A stretch of DNA of 64,000 nucleotides. Origin: Heligmosomoides polygyrus polygyrus. Taxonomy: Eukaryota; Nematoda; Chromadorea; Rhabditida; Heligmosomidae. Where the stretch lies: positions 61,964,623 to 62,028,622 of the forward strand of contig OX377201.1 in the NCBI GenBank assembly GCA_947396885.1, in the 5' to 3' direction. Of the stretch, positions 12,001 through 22,400 are shown in pieces. The position numbers and the translations under genes are program-made. The stretch's first letter is position 1. The number at the start of each line of letters is the position of its first letter. A model generated the notes under the pieces. The model ran no database searches. It saw only the letters and a list, made by a program, of their open reading frames with translations, and had not been told where the DNA came from.

Positions 12001-15000
12001 TCCTTGTCCTCTATATCTATAGGGGCCTGTTTTTTGATCCATACAAAAGTCGTGGACTGGTTACAGCAGGAGAGAAGTTTGTGTGGTGGGAGCTTAGAAG
12101 TGTTCATCCTAGTTTTCTTTATCAAACGCCATAAGAACCTTCTATGCCCCTATTTTTTTGTCAGATAGTAAAGGGTGGTTTATCGTCGTATTGTTTTAGG
12201 TACTAAGTTTGTAAATGTTTCTTCAGATGGGCTCCAACCAACCTTTGCTTGAATACAATGATGGGCTGTATGTAGCTTGTCATATTTTCTTGCCTAAGTT
12301 GTCTCATAGACTGAAAACCTCGAGCCGATGGCGCTAAATAACTAAAGCACAGAGAGGAGACTGCGTTCTTTAGGAAATGTTCCCATCATATTCAGAAATA
12401 TGTACGAGCAATTCTAGCTGCTGGCAGCCCGGATTTCAAACTTCTGAAGTCTTTCGTGCTCTGAAAGTTCCTTGTTAGACCGCGTAACATGTTACGAAAG
12501 AAGCTAATAAGACTGCAATTTTCGTCATACCTTTTCTGTCATTTCATTCGAAACTGTGGTGAGAAAACTCTTTATAAACTCCAGTAGACCACTATATCTC
12601 AGTGAGCACTCGAGATTCGGATTAGATCATGCGACCATAACGAGGACTGCCAGGAGGAGGATACGTTGGCGAAAAGCTGCTCATCTCGCCATGGCAGACG
12701 CCTGACTGACATAGACGTCCGATTGAACAACACCTAACAAGAAAGGTGTTTCAACGTCACACAGCACTTCGGGACGAGACCTACGTCACACGAAGACTTC
12801 TGGAATATTCATTCGTTCACTTATTACGTCGTTTAAGGCAGACGTTATACAGAACTTAAACTACATCAATACAACCAGAACGAGAATAGGATAATAGAGC
12901 GTCTGTGAGCGTGGAGGATCAGTTGAACAGTTAAATGGTTGAATGTCTGGGAACGTGGAAAGCGCACTACAGACTTTCCTATTTTGCACCAAGCATAGTC
13001 GCGTTTGCCACACGTTTGACCGAAGAAAGAGAAGTCGGCACAGTCCTCGTCTTACTCCACTTGAGTTACCTCAAACCAGCTCTAACCGTAAAGAAGGTGG
13101 CTTTTAGTGAGGTTTCAGGTGATCTAAAAAACAACCTATCGGTCCCACCCCTAAGGACTCACTAGTGACTGAAGATCGTAGGGTGTAGAATTTTGTGCAG
13201 AAAACTGGGACAAGATGGTTGATTAGTTTATAGACCATAACTATATCGAAGTAGTACTTCTTTGACTAGAGTGATGGAATACCCAGATAAGCAGGGAGTT
13301 ACTGGGAATGCTAAGAATTGGTGGGGGAAATTCAGTATGGAAAAGCTCCATTAGAGAAAAACGTGACATTGCTTAAGGCATTTGTTCAGCAAGACGTAAG
13401 AAAGATGAGATTTCATTGGGTAGGACCAGAAACCGTGTCCGATTAAGCAAATTATCGTATTCATCTGATTTCTCGTCAAATCCTTATTGTGGAAACCAGC
13501 TTCGTTACCGACTTTTGCCTGAAACGGCTTTGAAGAAGAAGCTTCCAACATGGCCAGGCCTACGCAGACCTTCTCCCTTGCAGAGATTCATTGGACTCCG
13601 CATCACGAAGTGAATGGGACTTCCTCAGGAGCTGCAAGTGAATTGCAAGTATCTGCGATAGAATTGGACCCTATATTGCCTAGAGGCTTGATTGCAACAA
13701 GAAGAGAAGGTTTTAGACGTATGGGATATACTTAGGTTGGCAATAGCATCAACCAGCGATAATCCTGTATGCTGCCTCCCAGAATAGAAATCTTGGCGCC
13801 TTGGCTGAATGAAAGAGTGGTCAGCAGGGCGTTCCGTGCTCCTCATGTCGCTGCAGTATGTTGACGCGGCCAGAACACTTGCTGTGTGCATTCTCGTCGC
13901 TCCGTTACAACCCGTGTGCTGTCTGCTGTATTCTTCGTGCGCGGCGACGGAACTTTTCGCCGTTCCCTCTTCACTTCTGTTCTGAGTCCCTTATTCGTCG
14001 GCGCACATTCGTTCACTACAGCTGACCGCCGTTAAATTTTTATGCTCTCGTAGGCCCCCTATTTCAAAATGAAATTATCCGGCGGTAAGCGCATAAAACG
14101 CGCGGCGCGCCACAAAAAGCACCGGCGCTGAAGCCACTGAAGAGGAGCGTCATGAGTCCGGCTTTGGAAGTGCATCAACCGTGAGTGAACTGTCTCTAAC
14201 CACCAGACAACTGGAGACTTTGTGCGTTTGAGAAAAACCGCGAGTAGGTCATATTGGCGATTGGCAAGTCGTTCACCGTTCGTGTTTAGAGATACCTTAC
14301 TTAGTCCTTGTTCCTTCATTTCGCGGGAGCTGTTGGGTAGAAAAGGAAGGTTCAGAGTTGTGACTACTCATTGGTTGCACATCCGCCTTCAACTCGTCCA
14401 CGGCATTCCGAATGGGCATTCATCCTTTCCTAACTCACGATCAGTTATCGCGAGCCTGTGATTAGCTTTTACATAGGAGTTGCGTTGTGCGCAACGGACT
14501 CACTTGTTAAGCTGCCGTTGCGCAATAGCACCTCTCTCATCCTTACAATCAGATCGTTAGCCATGAACGAGAAGCCGAACCCTACCAACCGGTCTACCAC
14601 TAAGGAAGAAGAATTTTACTTGAAGAATTTCTCGGCCATACTACGAGCTTCACGCCAAGCAAAAGCACCGCGGGGTCTCAGTTGTCCTGATTTGCCACGG
14701 TGGCCGTCCCAAATCGCGATGCATCGATAGTTGGGGGGGGGGGGGGGCGCCATGCAGTGCTGCCTCGCTCTTCTCGCGTCCTCATTTCGTCTGATTCACC
14801 GCACTCCGTGAATTGTCGCGGGAGTGGCAATGACTGTTTTTTGCTGCTTGAACGTAGAAGTTGTCAGATAGAGGGCAGAGGGGAGAGAAGGGAGTAGGAC
14901 TGTCTGCCGTCATTTTGCATGATGCTGTGTTCACCTGCTGTTGGCTAAGGGCCAGAAGTCGCTTTTATCAATCGGTATTGCTTGGCTCATCAAAGTTGCC

Positions 15001-16055
15001 CACTTGCTCTGGTCTGTGCTTCTGCCCTAGTATTTGAACGATGGACGATGGCATCCTGAAATGATTAACTCTGAGCGGATGATAATGCCGATCAGGGGGC
15101 GGATTCATCAACGACTTACAGAGATTTAACGGAGAAATTACAGCCGAAATTCCTGATAACGCCAACATTTCATCATATTGCCTGTTGATAAGTCGCGTTA
15201 ATTTGCGTTTTTTTTTTCAAGAATTTCGGCTGTAATTTCTCCCCTAAGTCTCTGTAAGTCGTTGATGAATCGGGTCCCAGGGGCCAGGCATCAGCGATTC
15301 CGCCGGTATCATCTCACAACGGATTCACCATATCAGCCTACCTAGTAAGTGAAACAGAGAGATAAATAGATTCAGAGATACAGATAAGATAACCGATGTA
15401 CCTATACCGGCCGGTAAGCGGTTGATGAATCTGGCCCCAGAATGCGAACTTCCATCGACCAGTATTTTTGTGAGGTAGCGATTGTGATTGGCGTCTTGAA
15501 ATGTCCTAGGATACTAACAAAGTGATATTGTCATAGCGTTCTGAGCGAAGTTCTGTACCTTGTTAGAGAAAGGAAGGACGTGGACCTTCACATTGAGAAG
15601 ACATGACGATATTTGTGCTCCATAACTGTTTGTCTTGGAAGGCTTTTGGCACTCGCAATCTGTAGAACAAGATTTAAGCTCTCTCCAGTATGGCAGACGG
15701 AGAGAATACAGCTTGTAGGGAGGCATAGAAGCCTTTATGGCACTAGAGGGCAACAGCGCCTGTTTAGGCGATCTTCAGAGAGACGAAGAGACCGTCGCGA
15801 GAAATGCAGCTGACGATCAGCCAGCAGCTCGGACTCGACCCGACGACGGTTGCCAACTTCTTCATGAATGCCAGACGGAGAGGCCACGATCAGAAGACGG
15901 ACGACGACATGAGTACCATCAGCAGCAACAGCAATCATGCCCTCGATGAGCAGGTAGTTGCCTACGCACGTCTTCCCAGGGCGGTAGTTCTGAAGTGTCT
16001 CGAATTCCAGGTGCTGTCTCCTCTGCCGCCGACGCCGATCTTCGAGCAGCTCTGA
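1..16055 (+). CDS. ceh-48-like: ONECUT-class CUT-homeodomain transcription factor, 8 exons, 5' end outside window
   Basis: Nuclear sequence-specific DNA-binding regulator; ONECUT proteins bind DNA with one CUT domain plus a divergent homeodomain. Eight exons (1-27, 97-211, 269-338, 407-502, 563-642, 891-1030, 6349-6449, 15768-16055) join in phase and give about 304 visible residues with no internal stop. The CUT domain is about residues 97-176 and has the family core SQGTLSDLLRNPKPWSKLK. The homeodomain is about residues 194-250 and ends in NFFMNARRR, with the Phe and Met in recognition-helix positions typical of ONECUT. The N-terminal part is Ser/Thr-rich and then acidic. Introns are 69, 57, 68, 60, 248, 5318 and 9318 bp, and the last splits the homeodomain. 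The CUT-to-homeodomain spacing is short, as in the family. The class is secure. Which nematode paralogue it is (ceh-48, ceh-38 or other) cannot be settled here, and the start codon lies outside the window. Confidence 0.86.
97..211 (+). CDS. ceh-48-like: ONECUT gene, Ser/Thr-rich N-terminal exon
   Basis: Acceptor GTTCAG at 91-96 and donor GTGAGT at 212. The frame reads TPSEYSQSHASQPTDTT and onward, a low-complexity Ser/Thr/Pro/Tyr-rich segment usual for the N-terminal activation region of transcription factors. It enters with 2 bases and leaves with 2 bases, matching both neighbours. Confidence 0.65.
269..338 (+). CDS. ceh-48-like: ONECUT gene, small exon
   Basis: Acceptor TTTTACAG ends at 268 and donor GTAGTT starts at 339. 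It encodes 23 full codons (SPKLEKECFFNGYTNGECD and onward) in the frame set by the exons on both sides. No domain recognised. Confidence 0.65.
407..502 (+). CDS. ceh-48-like: ONECUT gene, acidic exon leading into the CUT domain
   Basis: Acceptor CGTTTTAG ends at 406 and donor GTGCTG starts at 503. It has 32 codons in phase 0, with an acidic run (PDGDEEDDGEELNTK). ELNTK is the beginning of the CUT domain, usually EINTK in the family, so the exon boundary falls just inside that domain. Confidence 0.78.
563..642 (+). CDS. ceh-48-like: ONECUT gene, first half of CUT domain
   Basis: Acceptor CGGTTTAG and donor GTATGT. It encodes DLAQRISAELKRYSIPQAIF and the next few residues up to LC, a near-exact match to the start of ONECUT CUT domains (AQRI..ELKRYSIPQAIFAQ). 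It leaves with two bases of an Arg codon that the next exon completes. Confidence 0.92.
891..1030 (+). CDS. ceh-48-like: ONECUT gene, second half of CUT domain
   Basis: Acceptor CGCTTTTCAG ends at 890 and donor GTTCGT starts at 1031. The exon reads SQGTLSDLLRNPKPWSKLKS followed by GRETFRRMAKWLQEPEF and LRMA, the most conserved block of ONECUT proteins. The final base joins CC of the next exon to make Ala, giving the expected LRxAACKRK junction. Confidence 0.94.
3390..3515 (-). repeat. possible tRNA-derived SINE fragment
   Basis: On the minus strand TGGCGCAGTGCGAAGAG resembles a tRNA A box, and a weak B-box-like block lies downstream. There is no clear tail or TSD. Could be chance similarity. 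Confidence 0.2.
4688..4840. mobile_element. MITE with about 33-bp terminal inverted repeats
   Basis: Arms 4688-4722 and 4807-4839 are inverted copies (core TGCCGAACGAGGTTGTA) with one substitution and a small indel. The interior is about 85 bp with no coding. No convincing TSD, so the superfamily is unknown. Confidence 0.7.
6349..6449 (+). CDS. ceh-48-like: ONECUT gene, CUT-homeodomain linker and first homeodomain helix
   Basis: Acceptor CTGTTTTAG ends at 6348 and donor GTTTGC starts at 6450. The frame reads CKRKEEQQ, a Gln-rich spacer, then KKPRLVFTDIQRRTLQ, the N-terminal arm and helix 1 of a ONECUT homeodomain. Exon phase is 0 at its end. It sits 5.3 kb from the CUT exons, which hides it from simple ORF inspection. 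Confidence 0.93.
6727..7420 (-). mobile_element. Penelope-like element copy 1 (3' part, internally deleted)
   Basis: The minus strand encodes the C-terminal GIY-YIG endonuclease of a canonical Penelope-like retroelement (7360 down to 7022: GVVYL...YIGETG...), ending PFVELCGF. The 3' end has the ACGTCAGCCGAAATAAAGCC-type terminus near 6727. Compared with copy 2 (7421-9283) it lacks about 370 bp between the reverse transcriptase thumb and the endonuclease. The junction (about 7396-7404) falls at a short CCATCC match, suggesting a microhomology deletion. It also lacks about 11 bp just upstream of the endonuclease. It keeps an intact TTAA at 6992-6995 where copy 2 carries an insertion. Confidence 0.85.
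7022..7360 (-). pseudogene. Penelope-like GIY-YIG endonuclease domain, copy 1
   Basis: About 112 residues, nearly identical to the endonuclease of copy 2. It retains the GVVYL and YIG motifs, RVREH and TLEALWIAARNP. The upstream coding part is lost through the internal deletion, so this is an isolated domain. Confidence 0.85.
7423..8333 (+). pseudogene. Penelope-like polyprotein C-terminus: RT thumb plus GIY-YIG endonuclease
   Basis: Canonical Penelope order, with the endonuclease at the C-terminus. The first part (from 7423) reads through TRWYRKPSSKN; a frameshift near 7565 moves the frame to the second part (SAHPSNTKKG, FRTAIA). The linker is Arg-rich (RRGRPRPSV), followed by IPFCVPFISDEVSAEIR and a Cys-rich approach (CSTPSCVVCP). 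The catalytic module has GVIYL near 8005, the YIG motif near 8047, the conserved Arg in RVREH, and the late Glu in TLEALWIAARNP. The stop follows VELCGF at 8331. Palm and fingers are absent, so it cannot act alone, but the 3' reading frame is otherwise open, which suggests fairly recent insertion. Confidence 0.85.
8364..9000. mobile_element. piggyBac-type non-autonomous transposon with TTAA TSD
   Basis: Flanked by TTAA at 8360-8363 and 9001-9004. Termini are perfect 20-bp inverted repeats starting CCCATTGACGACCGCGCGGC, followed by a subterminal repeat (CGCGTGGGACCGCGCG) near both ends. The other Penelope copy has a single TTAA at the same point (6992-6995), a natural empty site. Inside, 8541-8635 reads in the + direction as KRRRCICCHKK and, after a 1-base shift, TTRCSKC, which resembles the Cys-rich C-terminal domain of piggyBac transposases. 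A deleted derivative of an autonomous element is therefore likely. TTAA targeting and CCC termini are hallmarks of piggyBac. Confidence 0.88.
9930..10880 (-). pseudogene. old mariner transposase, degenerate and interrupted
   Basis: Read on the minus strand. 10868-10632 holds the helix-turn-helix/linker part (HTGRRITVDDDKMK, RTTTREMVEE). 10616 to about 10525 holds LGYVNELDVWVPHELKETH. 10260-9946 holds the catalytic C-terminal half with VMFHHDN (second Asp of the DD34D triad), YCPDIAPS (third Asp) and LTERWQKVI. Several frameshifts occur, and the Arg-Pro-His after HDN is altered. Between the middle and last parts lies a Penelope 3'-end fragment (10318-10525). It encodes a cut-and-paste transposase remnant with no activity expected. 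Terminal inverted repeats were not found. Confidence 0.75.
10318..10525 (-). mobile_element. diverged Penelope-like 3'-end fragment inside the mariner
   Basis: 10321-10380 aligns with the terminal sequence of the 6.7-kb and 9.2-kb Penelope copies (ACAGGC/GCACTTTATT-CGGCT, then GGCGGTTTCGCCTTCTTC and AGAGCC). The mariner reading breaks at about 10525 and resumes near 10260. The inner limit is approximate. Confidence 0.55.
15093..15282. mobile_element. palindromic MITE with about 60-bp arms
   Basis: 15093-15152 and 15221-15282 are inverted copies (GGATTCATCAACGACTTACA, then GAATTTCGGCTGTAATTTCT on the right arm). A third copy of the outer arm (GTAAGCGGTTGATGAATCTG) lies at 15414-15440, so a longer or tandem version may extend to 15440. 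The interior is about 70 bp. No coding and no clear TSD. Confidence 0.7.
15768..16055 (+). CDS. ceh-48-like: ONECUT gene, homeodomain helices 2-3 and C-terminus
   Basis: Acceptor TGTTTAG ends at 15767. It begins AIFRETKRPSREMQ and continues with TISQQLGLDPTTVANFF and MNARRRGHD, i.e. helix 2, the turn and recognition helix 3. The tail is acidic then Ser/Asn-rich and stops at 16053-16055. A possible 57-bp in-frame intron (15954-16010, GTAGTT to TTCCAG) lies in the tail; with it removed the protein is 19 residues shorter. Which form is used cannot be decided here. Confidence 0.88.
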   Translation, partial: AIFRETKRPSREMQLTISQQLGLDPTTVANFFMNARRRGHDQKTDDDMSTISSNSNHALDEQVVAYARLPRAVVLKCLEFQVLSPLPPTPIFEQL

Positions 16056-16950
16056 AGCAGAACGGGGATGCCATTCAGCGCTGCTGTGAGGGCGCCTGTC
16101 CACGACTCATTTCTCTTAGCCTTTTGCCTTAATGTCTTCCATTTGTGTTGTTACGAAGTGCGCCGGCCCGCTACTGTAGTCCGTGCCCGTACTGCGAGGG
16201 CACGCGGCAGGCTCGAGCGCGCTTCTTCTCACGTTGAACTCAATAAGCCGGAATTCCTGTGCCATAAGAAGTGATAATCGGAGCTTCAGCTCAATTATCG
16301 CGATCTAGTGTCGTGTATTTATTTGTTTGCCGTTTGTTATCCAAATATTTATTGAAAAGGTGAACCAGCTTTGTTTCCAATTACTGATCTCCGTCGGTTT
16401 CTCTTCTCCTGCGTGAATCTCGCACTTATTTCCTCTCTTCGCTCACAAATTCTGTGAGTTCGTGCTTTGGCAGAGCCCTTGATCTGCCCTCATTCCTCTC
16501 ACTTACTTGTGTACTTGTCGTATTCGTCAGCTAGGCTTTACATGAATTCCTTCGCACCTCACCGCCCCCTTCAAAGCGGACCGTCGGAGGTTTCCGTGCC
16601 ACGACTAGTCCGTCCGACCTAGTCTCTTCCTGTTGATCTGATCCTCTCCAGTCATCGACGATCTCCACTGGACCCCTCATGTAGTCCTACGCCCAATTTC
16701 ACTTTTACCATAGCTTCTCCACGAGCAACTAGTCAGCGGTGTCTTCTCCAGTCATCTACAACAACTATGCGTAGATTTTAATTAATTTATAAAGTTTCCA
16801 TTATTTCCTTGTAAGAAATAGAAGCTCTTCCGGACTGCTTCACATACATCATGCGTCGGTTATTCAGCCAACGGCTAAAATGATCTCCGATGGTATTCGA
16901 GGAAAGAAGTCGAAGTCTTTCTTAAATATCTGCTGCTGGTAATCATCACT
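16056..16950. other. downstream of ONECUT, no gene recognised
   Basis: Probably 3' UTR and flanking DNA of the ONECUT gene. A weak polyadenylation-like CAATAAG is near 16240. Nothing else identified. Confidence 0.5.
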
Positions 16951-18870
16951 TAGTGAGTAAGATTCTTTTGACACAGTTTTTGGATAACAAGGAACAACGA
17001 TTGGCATCTCGTCGATCCATGAAAAGCCTTCACGTACATATTAGAAAGAAAATTAGAGGTCACCAACAAGTTCCTGTCTTATGGATAGTGATGGCTCAAT
17101 GTGTATTTCCAATACTTCCTAAGCAAGTGCTCTCGCAATTTTTTTTTCAAATGTGTTTTCAACTGAATCTCTTGAATCCGGTGAACATCCTAAGCCAACG
17201 TTCCACTTAGTCGCTGACACATATAATCAAGAGAATCTATGCATCCATCCATCTGCTATCACTCCTATACTTATGCGTATGAAAACTTCCGTGACGGCAC
17301 CTACCAAAGTCATGGAAAATATTATAAAAGAACGGCTATTGTCATGGATACATAAATGTCATTCGTTTCCCTCTGAGGAGCATGGCTTCCTAAGTGGAGC
17401 TTCCACTACCACAAGTTTGGTGGACAGTTCACACGATTGGACATCAGCTCTAAGTAGGGGAAAATCGGTTGATGTAATTTTTATTGGTCTAACTAAAGAG
17501 GTTGACAAGGCGAACCACAACAAACTTATTCACAAGCTCAAACTCCTAAAGATTTCGGATAATCTGTTGAAGTGGATAATTTCATACCTTTGCGATCGAT
17601 ACATGACGTTAAGCTTGGTAAGGAATACTTTGAAAGACATCACTGCATTAGTGGCGTACCTCAAGACGGAGTAATCTCACCTATACTTTTTGTAGTCTAC
17701 ATAATCGATCTACCTGAGGTGCTCGCGATTTCAACAGATGTAAAAGTCCAGATATACCCTGACGATGTCAAAATCTATGGGGTTTATGATGAAGGAAACT
17801 GTGATGGAGTACGTTCTGCTCTAAAAAATTATGGAATTTTTGAACGAATACTCATTGCAATGCGACCTCATAGTAATCTCAGAAATCTGAACAAATGCTC
17901 TGTATTCCACATAGGAAAAGGGTCTTGTAATGAATGCTGTATAAACAGAGTCATACCTACGAAATCTGAAATCGCCAAAGACATAGGTGTTTTGACGGAT
18001 ACAAATCTAAAGTTTTCAGAGCATATCAACTACACTGTAAAAAAGCTTACGCAGCCCCTTTTTTCTTTTTTCCGTAGTGTCCATATTAAAGATCCACCAC
18101 TGCTTGTTCGTCTGTTCAAAACCTCCGTTTTGCCACATCTTGATTACAACTCGCCAGTATGGGATCCCTGCGCAAAAAATTACATTCTCCAACTTGAAAA
18201 TATCCAGGAAACATTCACGAAATAGTTTTCTGCAGAAATAGTAATTACTCTGGACATGTTAACATGCCATGTTATTCCGACCGACTAAGAATACTAAACC
18301 TGCAAAATTTACAGTGTAGGAGGGAGATTGCCGATCTCGTTTTTCGTTTCCGAGTACTTAAAAGCAAGGTTGGAAAAGCTTGGTCTTTTGCAAATTCCAG
18401 GAAATAATAATGTCTAACGATGAGGTCTTTGATTGCAGCCAACTTTCACCTTCGTCCTTGCTATAGCTCTTCAGAGAAAATCAACCGGCCCCGCTCACCA
18501 TCTTGCAGTTCAGTCTTCAGGAAGATACCAGCAGTACAATAAAGCAGTAGATTTTTAAGAATATAGTTCTCAATCATGATTGTTATTACAATGAGCGTTT
18601 TTCTAAGCAACATAATAATTCTTAGATTGTAGGCGGGTTTATTGCTTATGGGTGATGTAAATGTATGTATCTATGTGAAGGCGGCGTCAGGAAGAATAGT
18701 CCCTGTTGCATTTAATATTTTTTATACGCCTTTTCTTGCTTTTGTTCAAATTAAATGAATCTCATTCTCCGTACCGGCGTCTTTCGTTCGTGCGTTGCGG
18801 AACTCCATTCTATGCTACCGCCTGAGGTGAATACCAGTTTAAACAGGCCTCTAAAACGCTTTTACTAAAC
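16950..18870 (+). pseudogene. degenerate CR1-like LINE (family A) ORF2 fragment
   Basis: Reads as successive parts of a LINE reverse transcriptase: a pre-RT segment (16953 on), RT blocks from about 17281 (PTKVMENIIKERLLSWIHK, EEHGFLSGASTTTSLVDS), a frameshift near 17600, SGVPQDGVISPILF, and the catalytic box as YPDD instead of YADD. Thumb and tail reach about 18400. After about 370 bp of unrelated sequence, MLPPEVNTSL at about 18815-18845 looks like the normal C-terminal block. Closest in this window to the intact ORF2 at 25195-27948. The altered catalytic box and stops mark it as dead. Confidence 0.75.
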
Positions 18871-18899
18871 ATTACAACACATGAAAACACATGCTAAAC

Positions 18900-19448
18900 T
18901 TTTGAACTGGATAATGCCACTCCCTTAACAGAAAACCAATACAAATGTTTAGCAATTAAATTGCTTCTCTTATTCTTTTTTACACAATTTGATTTATTCG
19001 TTTATTAATTGTTTTTTACTTTTATTTTTATTACTATTATTATTTTATATTTTATTTTAGTTATTTTTCTACGTATTTATTTATTTATTATTTTTTATTT
19101 ATTTTAAATTATATAGTTATATTACAATTTTATATAATTTAGCTTAAAGCTTACCCTACAAATTGTGAAATGTTTCAATAAAATGAAACCAACTATGTTT
19201 ATGTTAAAGTATATTAAGTATATCCCTATCATTATCGTCAGAATATAGTTCTTACTCTCATTTTGAAATTATGTTTGCTATTAATTTATAGATACAGTGT
19301 TACTCTTTCCGTACTTTATATTTTGTGTTATAGTTAAGTAAATTGGGAATAATAGTAACATATTATATTGATCGTGTTTATATAATAAATAATTGTTCCT
19401 ATTTAAACATTTTAATGTATTTCTTATAATTATATCTATCGAATAATC
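18900..19448 (-). pseudogene. Naiad-type Penelope-like element, C-terminal end and 3' region
   Basis: The minus-strand frame from 19448 to the stop at 19281 reads IIRNTLKCLNRNNYLLYK and FPIYLTITQNI, the end of a Penelope-type RT region. It is the continuation of the frame ending at 22643 on the other side of the RTE; the 17-bp RTE TSD is the join. Below 19281 the sequence is very AT-rich and non-coding, probably the 3' untranslated part. Confidence 0.68.
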
Positions 19449-22400
19449 GGTGGCGATGTCCGTTCCTCCACGTGGTGCCACTGGAAACTGCTCGCTCTGC
19501 GAGCTAAGCTAATCACGGACATTCGAACGCAGGCGACAGGCCCTTGTGACAGGCCGGCCTACGAAGACCCATGTCACATCACATGGTGTATGATAAGTCA
19601 TGTTTTTCGAAGATAGTGCTAGACGTCCGCGGGAGCCGACGCGCACTCGTAGAGCCCGGCGAGTGTGGAAAGTATGCGAGGGTCCCTGATGCGAGGACGG
19701 CATCGGGGGCAACTGAGCTAGTCCGAAAGTCCCGTAACGTAAGCAGGACCCGCGTGGCTACGCTGAATGTGGGTACGTTGGCGGGCCGCTCGTGCGAGTT
19801 GGTTGAAGCACTGGAGCGTAGAAGAGTTGATTTCTGTGCGGTGCAGGAGACGAGGTGGTCCTGCCGCAAGTCAAGGGACATATGACGTGGCTTCAAGGCC
19901 GTTCTATGTGGAAGTCCCAGGACCACCAGTGGTGTCGGAATAATCGTCACCGAACGATTTCGTGACTCGATTGTAAGCGTCGAGCGCTTTGACGATCGAT
20001 TGATGAAGATCGTTGTTGCCGCTAAGGAGCGACTCTATCACTTCTTCCCTGCGTATGCTCCGCAGAGTTGCTGCTCCGATCAAGCCAAGGAAGAGTTTTG
20101 GAGCCTGCTTGATGAGAAGACAGCAAAGATACCGCCGAAAGATGTCATGATAGTCGCTGGTGACCTTAATGGGCACCTAGGTGCTGCGAAGGACGGGTAC
20201 AGCTGTCATGGTGGTTTCGGATACTGGTCACGTAACGCCGATGGTGAGCGCATTCTTGAGTATGCGGAATCGCATAGTCTCACCATTGTAAACACCGTCT
20301 TCCGAAAACGCGACTCCCACCTCATCTCATACTATAGTGGGAGCTCCAAGTTCAGATAGACTTTGTCCTTGTCAAGGATCGCGACCGAAGCATTGTCACA
20401 GACGCGAAGATCGTGCCGTATGAGACGGTCGCCCCACAGCACCGACCGCTGATCTGTACTTTGAAGATCGCCTCTCCGAGGCTGAAGCAGGTCGAGCGAT
20501 GCGGTGCTGCAAGAATCAAGTGGTGGCGAATGAAAGAGAAAGAAGCAGCTGTGATTTCTCGCGTGCGGTTACCGACAGTTACGACTGTCGATGAAACTTG
20601 GAAGAGAGCAACCGACGCGATACGCCAAGCTGCAAGGTTGGAACTCAGCACTACGAAGCCTGGACAATGCAAAGTCGACAAGCAGGCATGGCTGTGGACA
20701 GACGATGTGAAAGCGAAGGTTCGAGAGAAGAAGTCGCTGTATCATGTGTTTCTCGGCGACAGAACAGCCGACAACTGGCAGTAGTATCAGAAGGCGAAGA
20801 AGGCTGCAAAGAAAGCCGTGGCTGTTGCGTAAGCCACTCATTACGGTGATGTCTACCGAAAGCTCGAATCGCGCGATGGTGAGCGGTATTTGTACCGTCT
20901 TGCTAAGACCCGCCATCGCCAAACCGAGGACATTGAAAAGTTTGTTGGCATCAATGATGAGAGCGGCCACCTTCTGACAGACCGCAAAAAGGCGCTGAAG
21001 CTATGGCGTGATTACTTTGAGGAAATTTCCACTATGGGATTTCCTCATCCGGCCATCCCTTCTGTGGCTTCTGTTCACGGTCCCGTTCACAAGATCACCG
21101 TGGAGGAAACAGAAGCGGCTCTGAAGAAGATGAAGCCCGGTAAGGCGACAGGGCCGGATGATCTGGCAGCCGATGTTTGGAAGTCGAAGCTCTGGTATCC
21201 TGCTGAGTGGTTGACTGAGTTCTTCAACCAGGTAGTAAAGGAGAAGAAAGTACCGGAGTGTTGGCACAACAGTACGACGATTCCGATCTGGAAGAAGAAG
21301 GGCAGTCCTGCGGACTGCTTCAATTACCGTCCGATTCGCTTGCTTTCGCATAGCATGAAGATCTTCGAGCGAATCCTCGATAGAAGAATCCGTGAAATCG
21401 TCAAGCTCTCCGACAACCAGTGCGGCTTTGTGTCTGGTTGTGGGACCATTGATGCTATACACGCCGCCCGCCTCCTGGTGGAGAACCATCGCGAGAGACA
21501 GAAGCCGGTGCATATCGCCTTTCTCGACTTGGAGAAGGCTTTCGACCGCGTACCGCGTGAGGTTATATGGTACGCCTTGCGACGACACAACGTACCTGAG
21601 GAACTTATAGAGTGGGTGCGGATGCTCTACTCTTGCTCAAAGCATAGAGTGCAAGCTGCAGCTGGAACCTCAATGGAGTTTCCCATCTCTGTTGGGGTGC
21701 ACCAAGGTTAAACGCTTTCTACGCTCCTCTTTGTTGTCGTCATGGATGCCATTACGCGAGATCTTCAGCAGCCTGTTCCATGGACGCTGCTTTATGCTGA
21801 TGACGTGATGCTCGCTTGCGAAGAGAAAGACGATCTCAAGCGGCAGGTGCAAGCTTGGTGCGACCGTCTGGCGAGGTTCGGACTCAAATTGAACGTCAAG
21901 AAGACCGAGTATCTAACGACTGACGTGAGCGAGTCCGGCTCCATTAAGATTAACGGTACTGAACTTGCACGCACTTCGGTGTTTAAATACCTGGGATCAG
22001 CAATAGCGTCTGACGGCGGTCTGATGGTTGAAGTGAACTCACGCGTGAGTGCAGCTTGGTCCAAGTGGCGTTCGCTGACTGGCGTGCTCTGCGATAGGAA
22101 GATCCCAGAGCACCTGAAGTCGAAGATTTACAGAGCCGTCGTGCGGCCAGTAGCGATGTACGGCGCTGAGTGTTGGCCTGCGACTAAGGAAGTTGAAACG
22201 CGCCTCAGCGTCATGGAGACGAAGATGCTGCGCTGGACGGCTGGAGTCACCCGCATGGACCGCATTCGAAATGATGCTATTCGGCAGAAGTTCGGCGTCG
22301 CGCCGATAGCGGACAAGATGCGCGAAGCTCGCTTGCGATGGTACGGCCACGTTCTGCGTGGGAAAGAAGACAGCGTCCGCAAGATAGGCCTTGAGTTGGA

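Larger units (their letters stand above)
6450..15767 (+). other. ONECUT intron 7 (9.3 kb), transposon-filled
   Basis: Splits the homeodomain between helix 1 and helix 2. It holds the inverted Penelope-like pair, the piggyBac-type insertion, the old mariner and the 15.1-kb MITE annotated separately. In 10900-15090 I see only unclassified sequence with poly-G runs (11225-11236, 14732-14747) and no supported gene. Confidence 0.85.
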
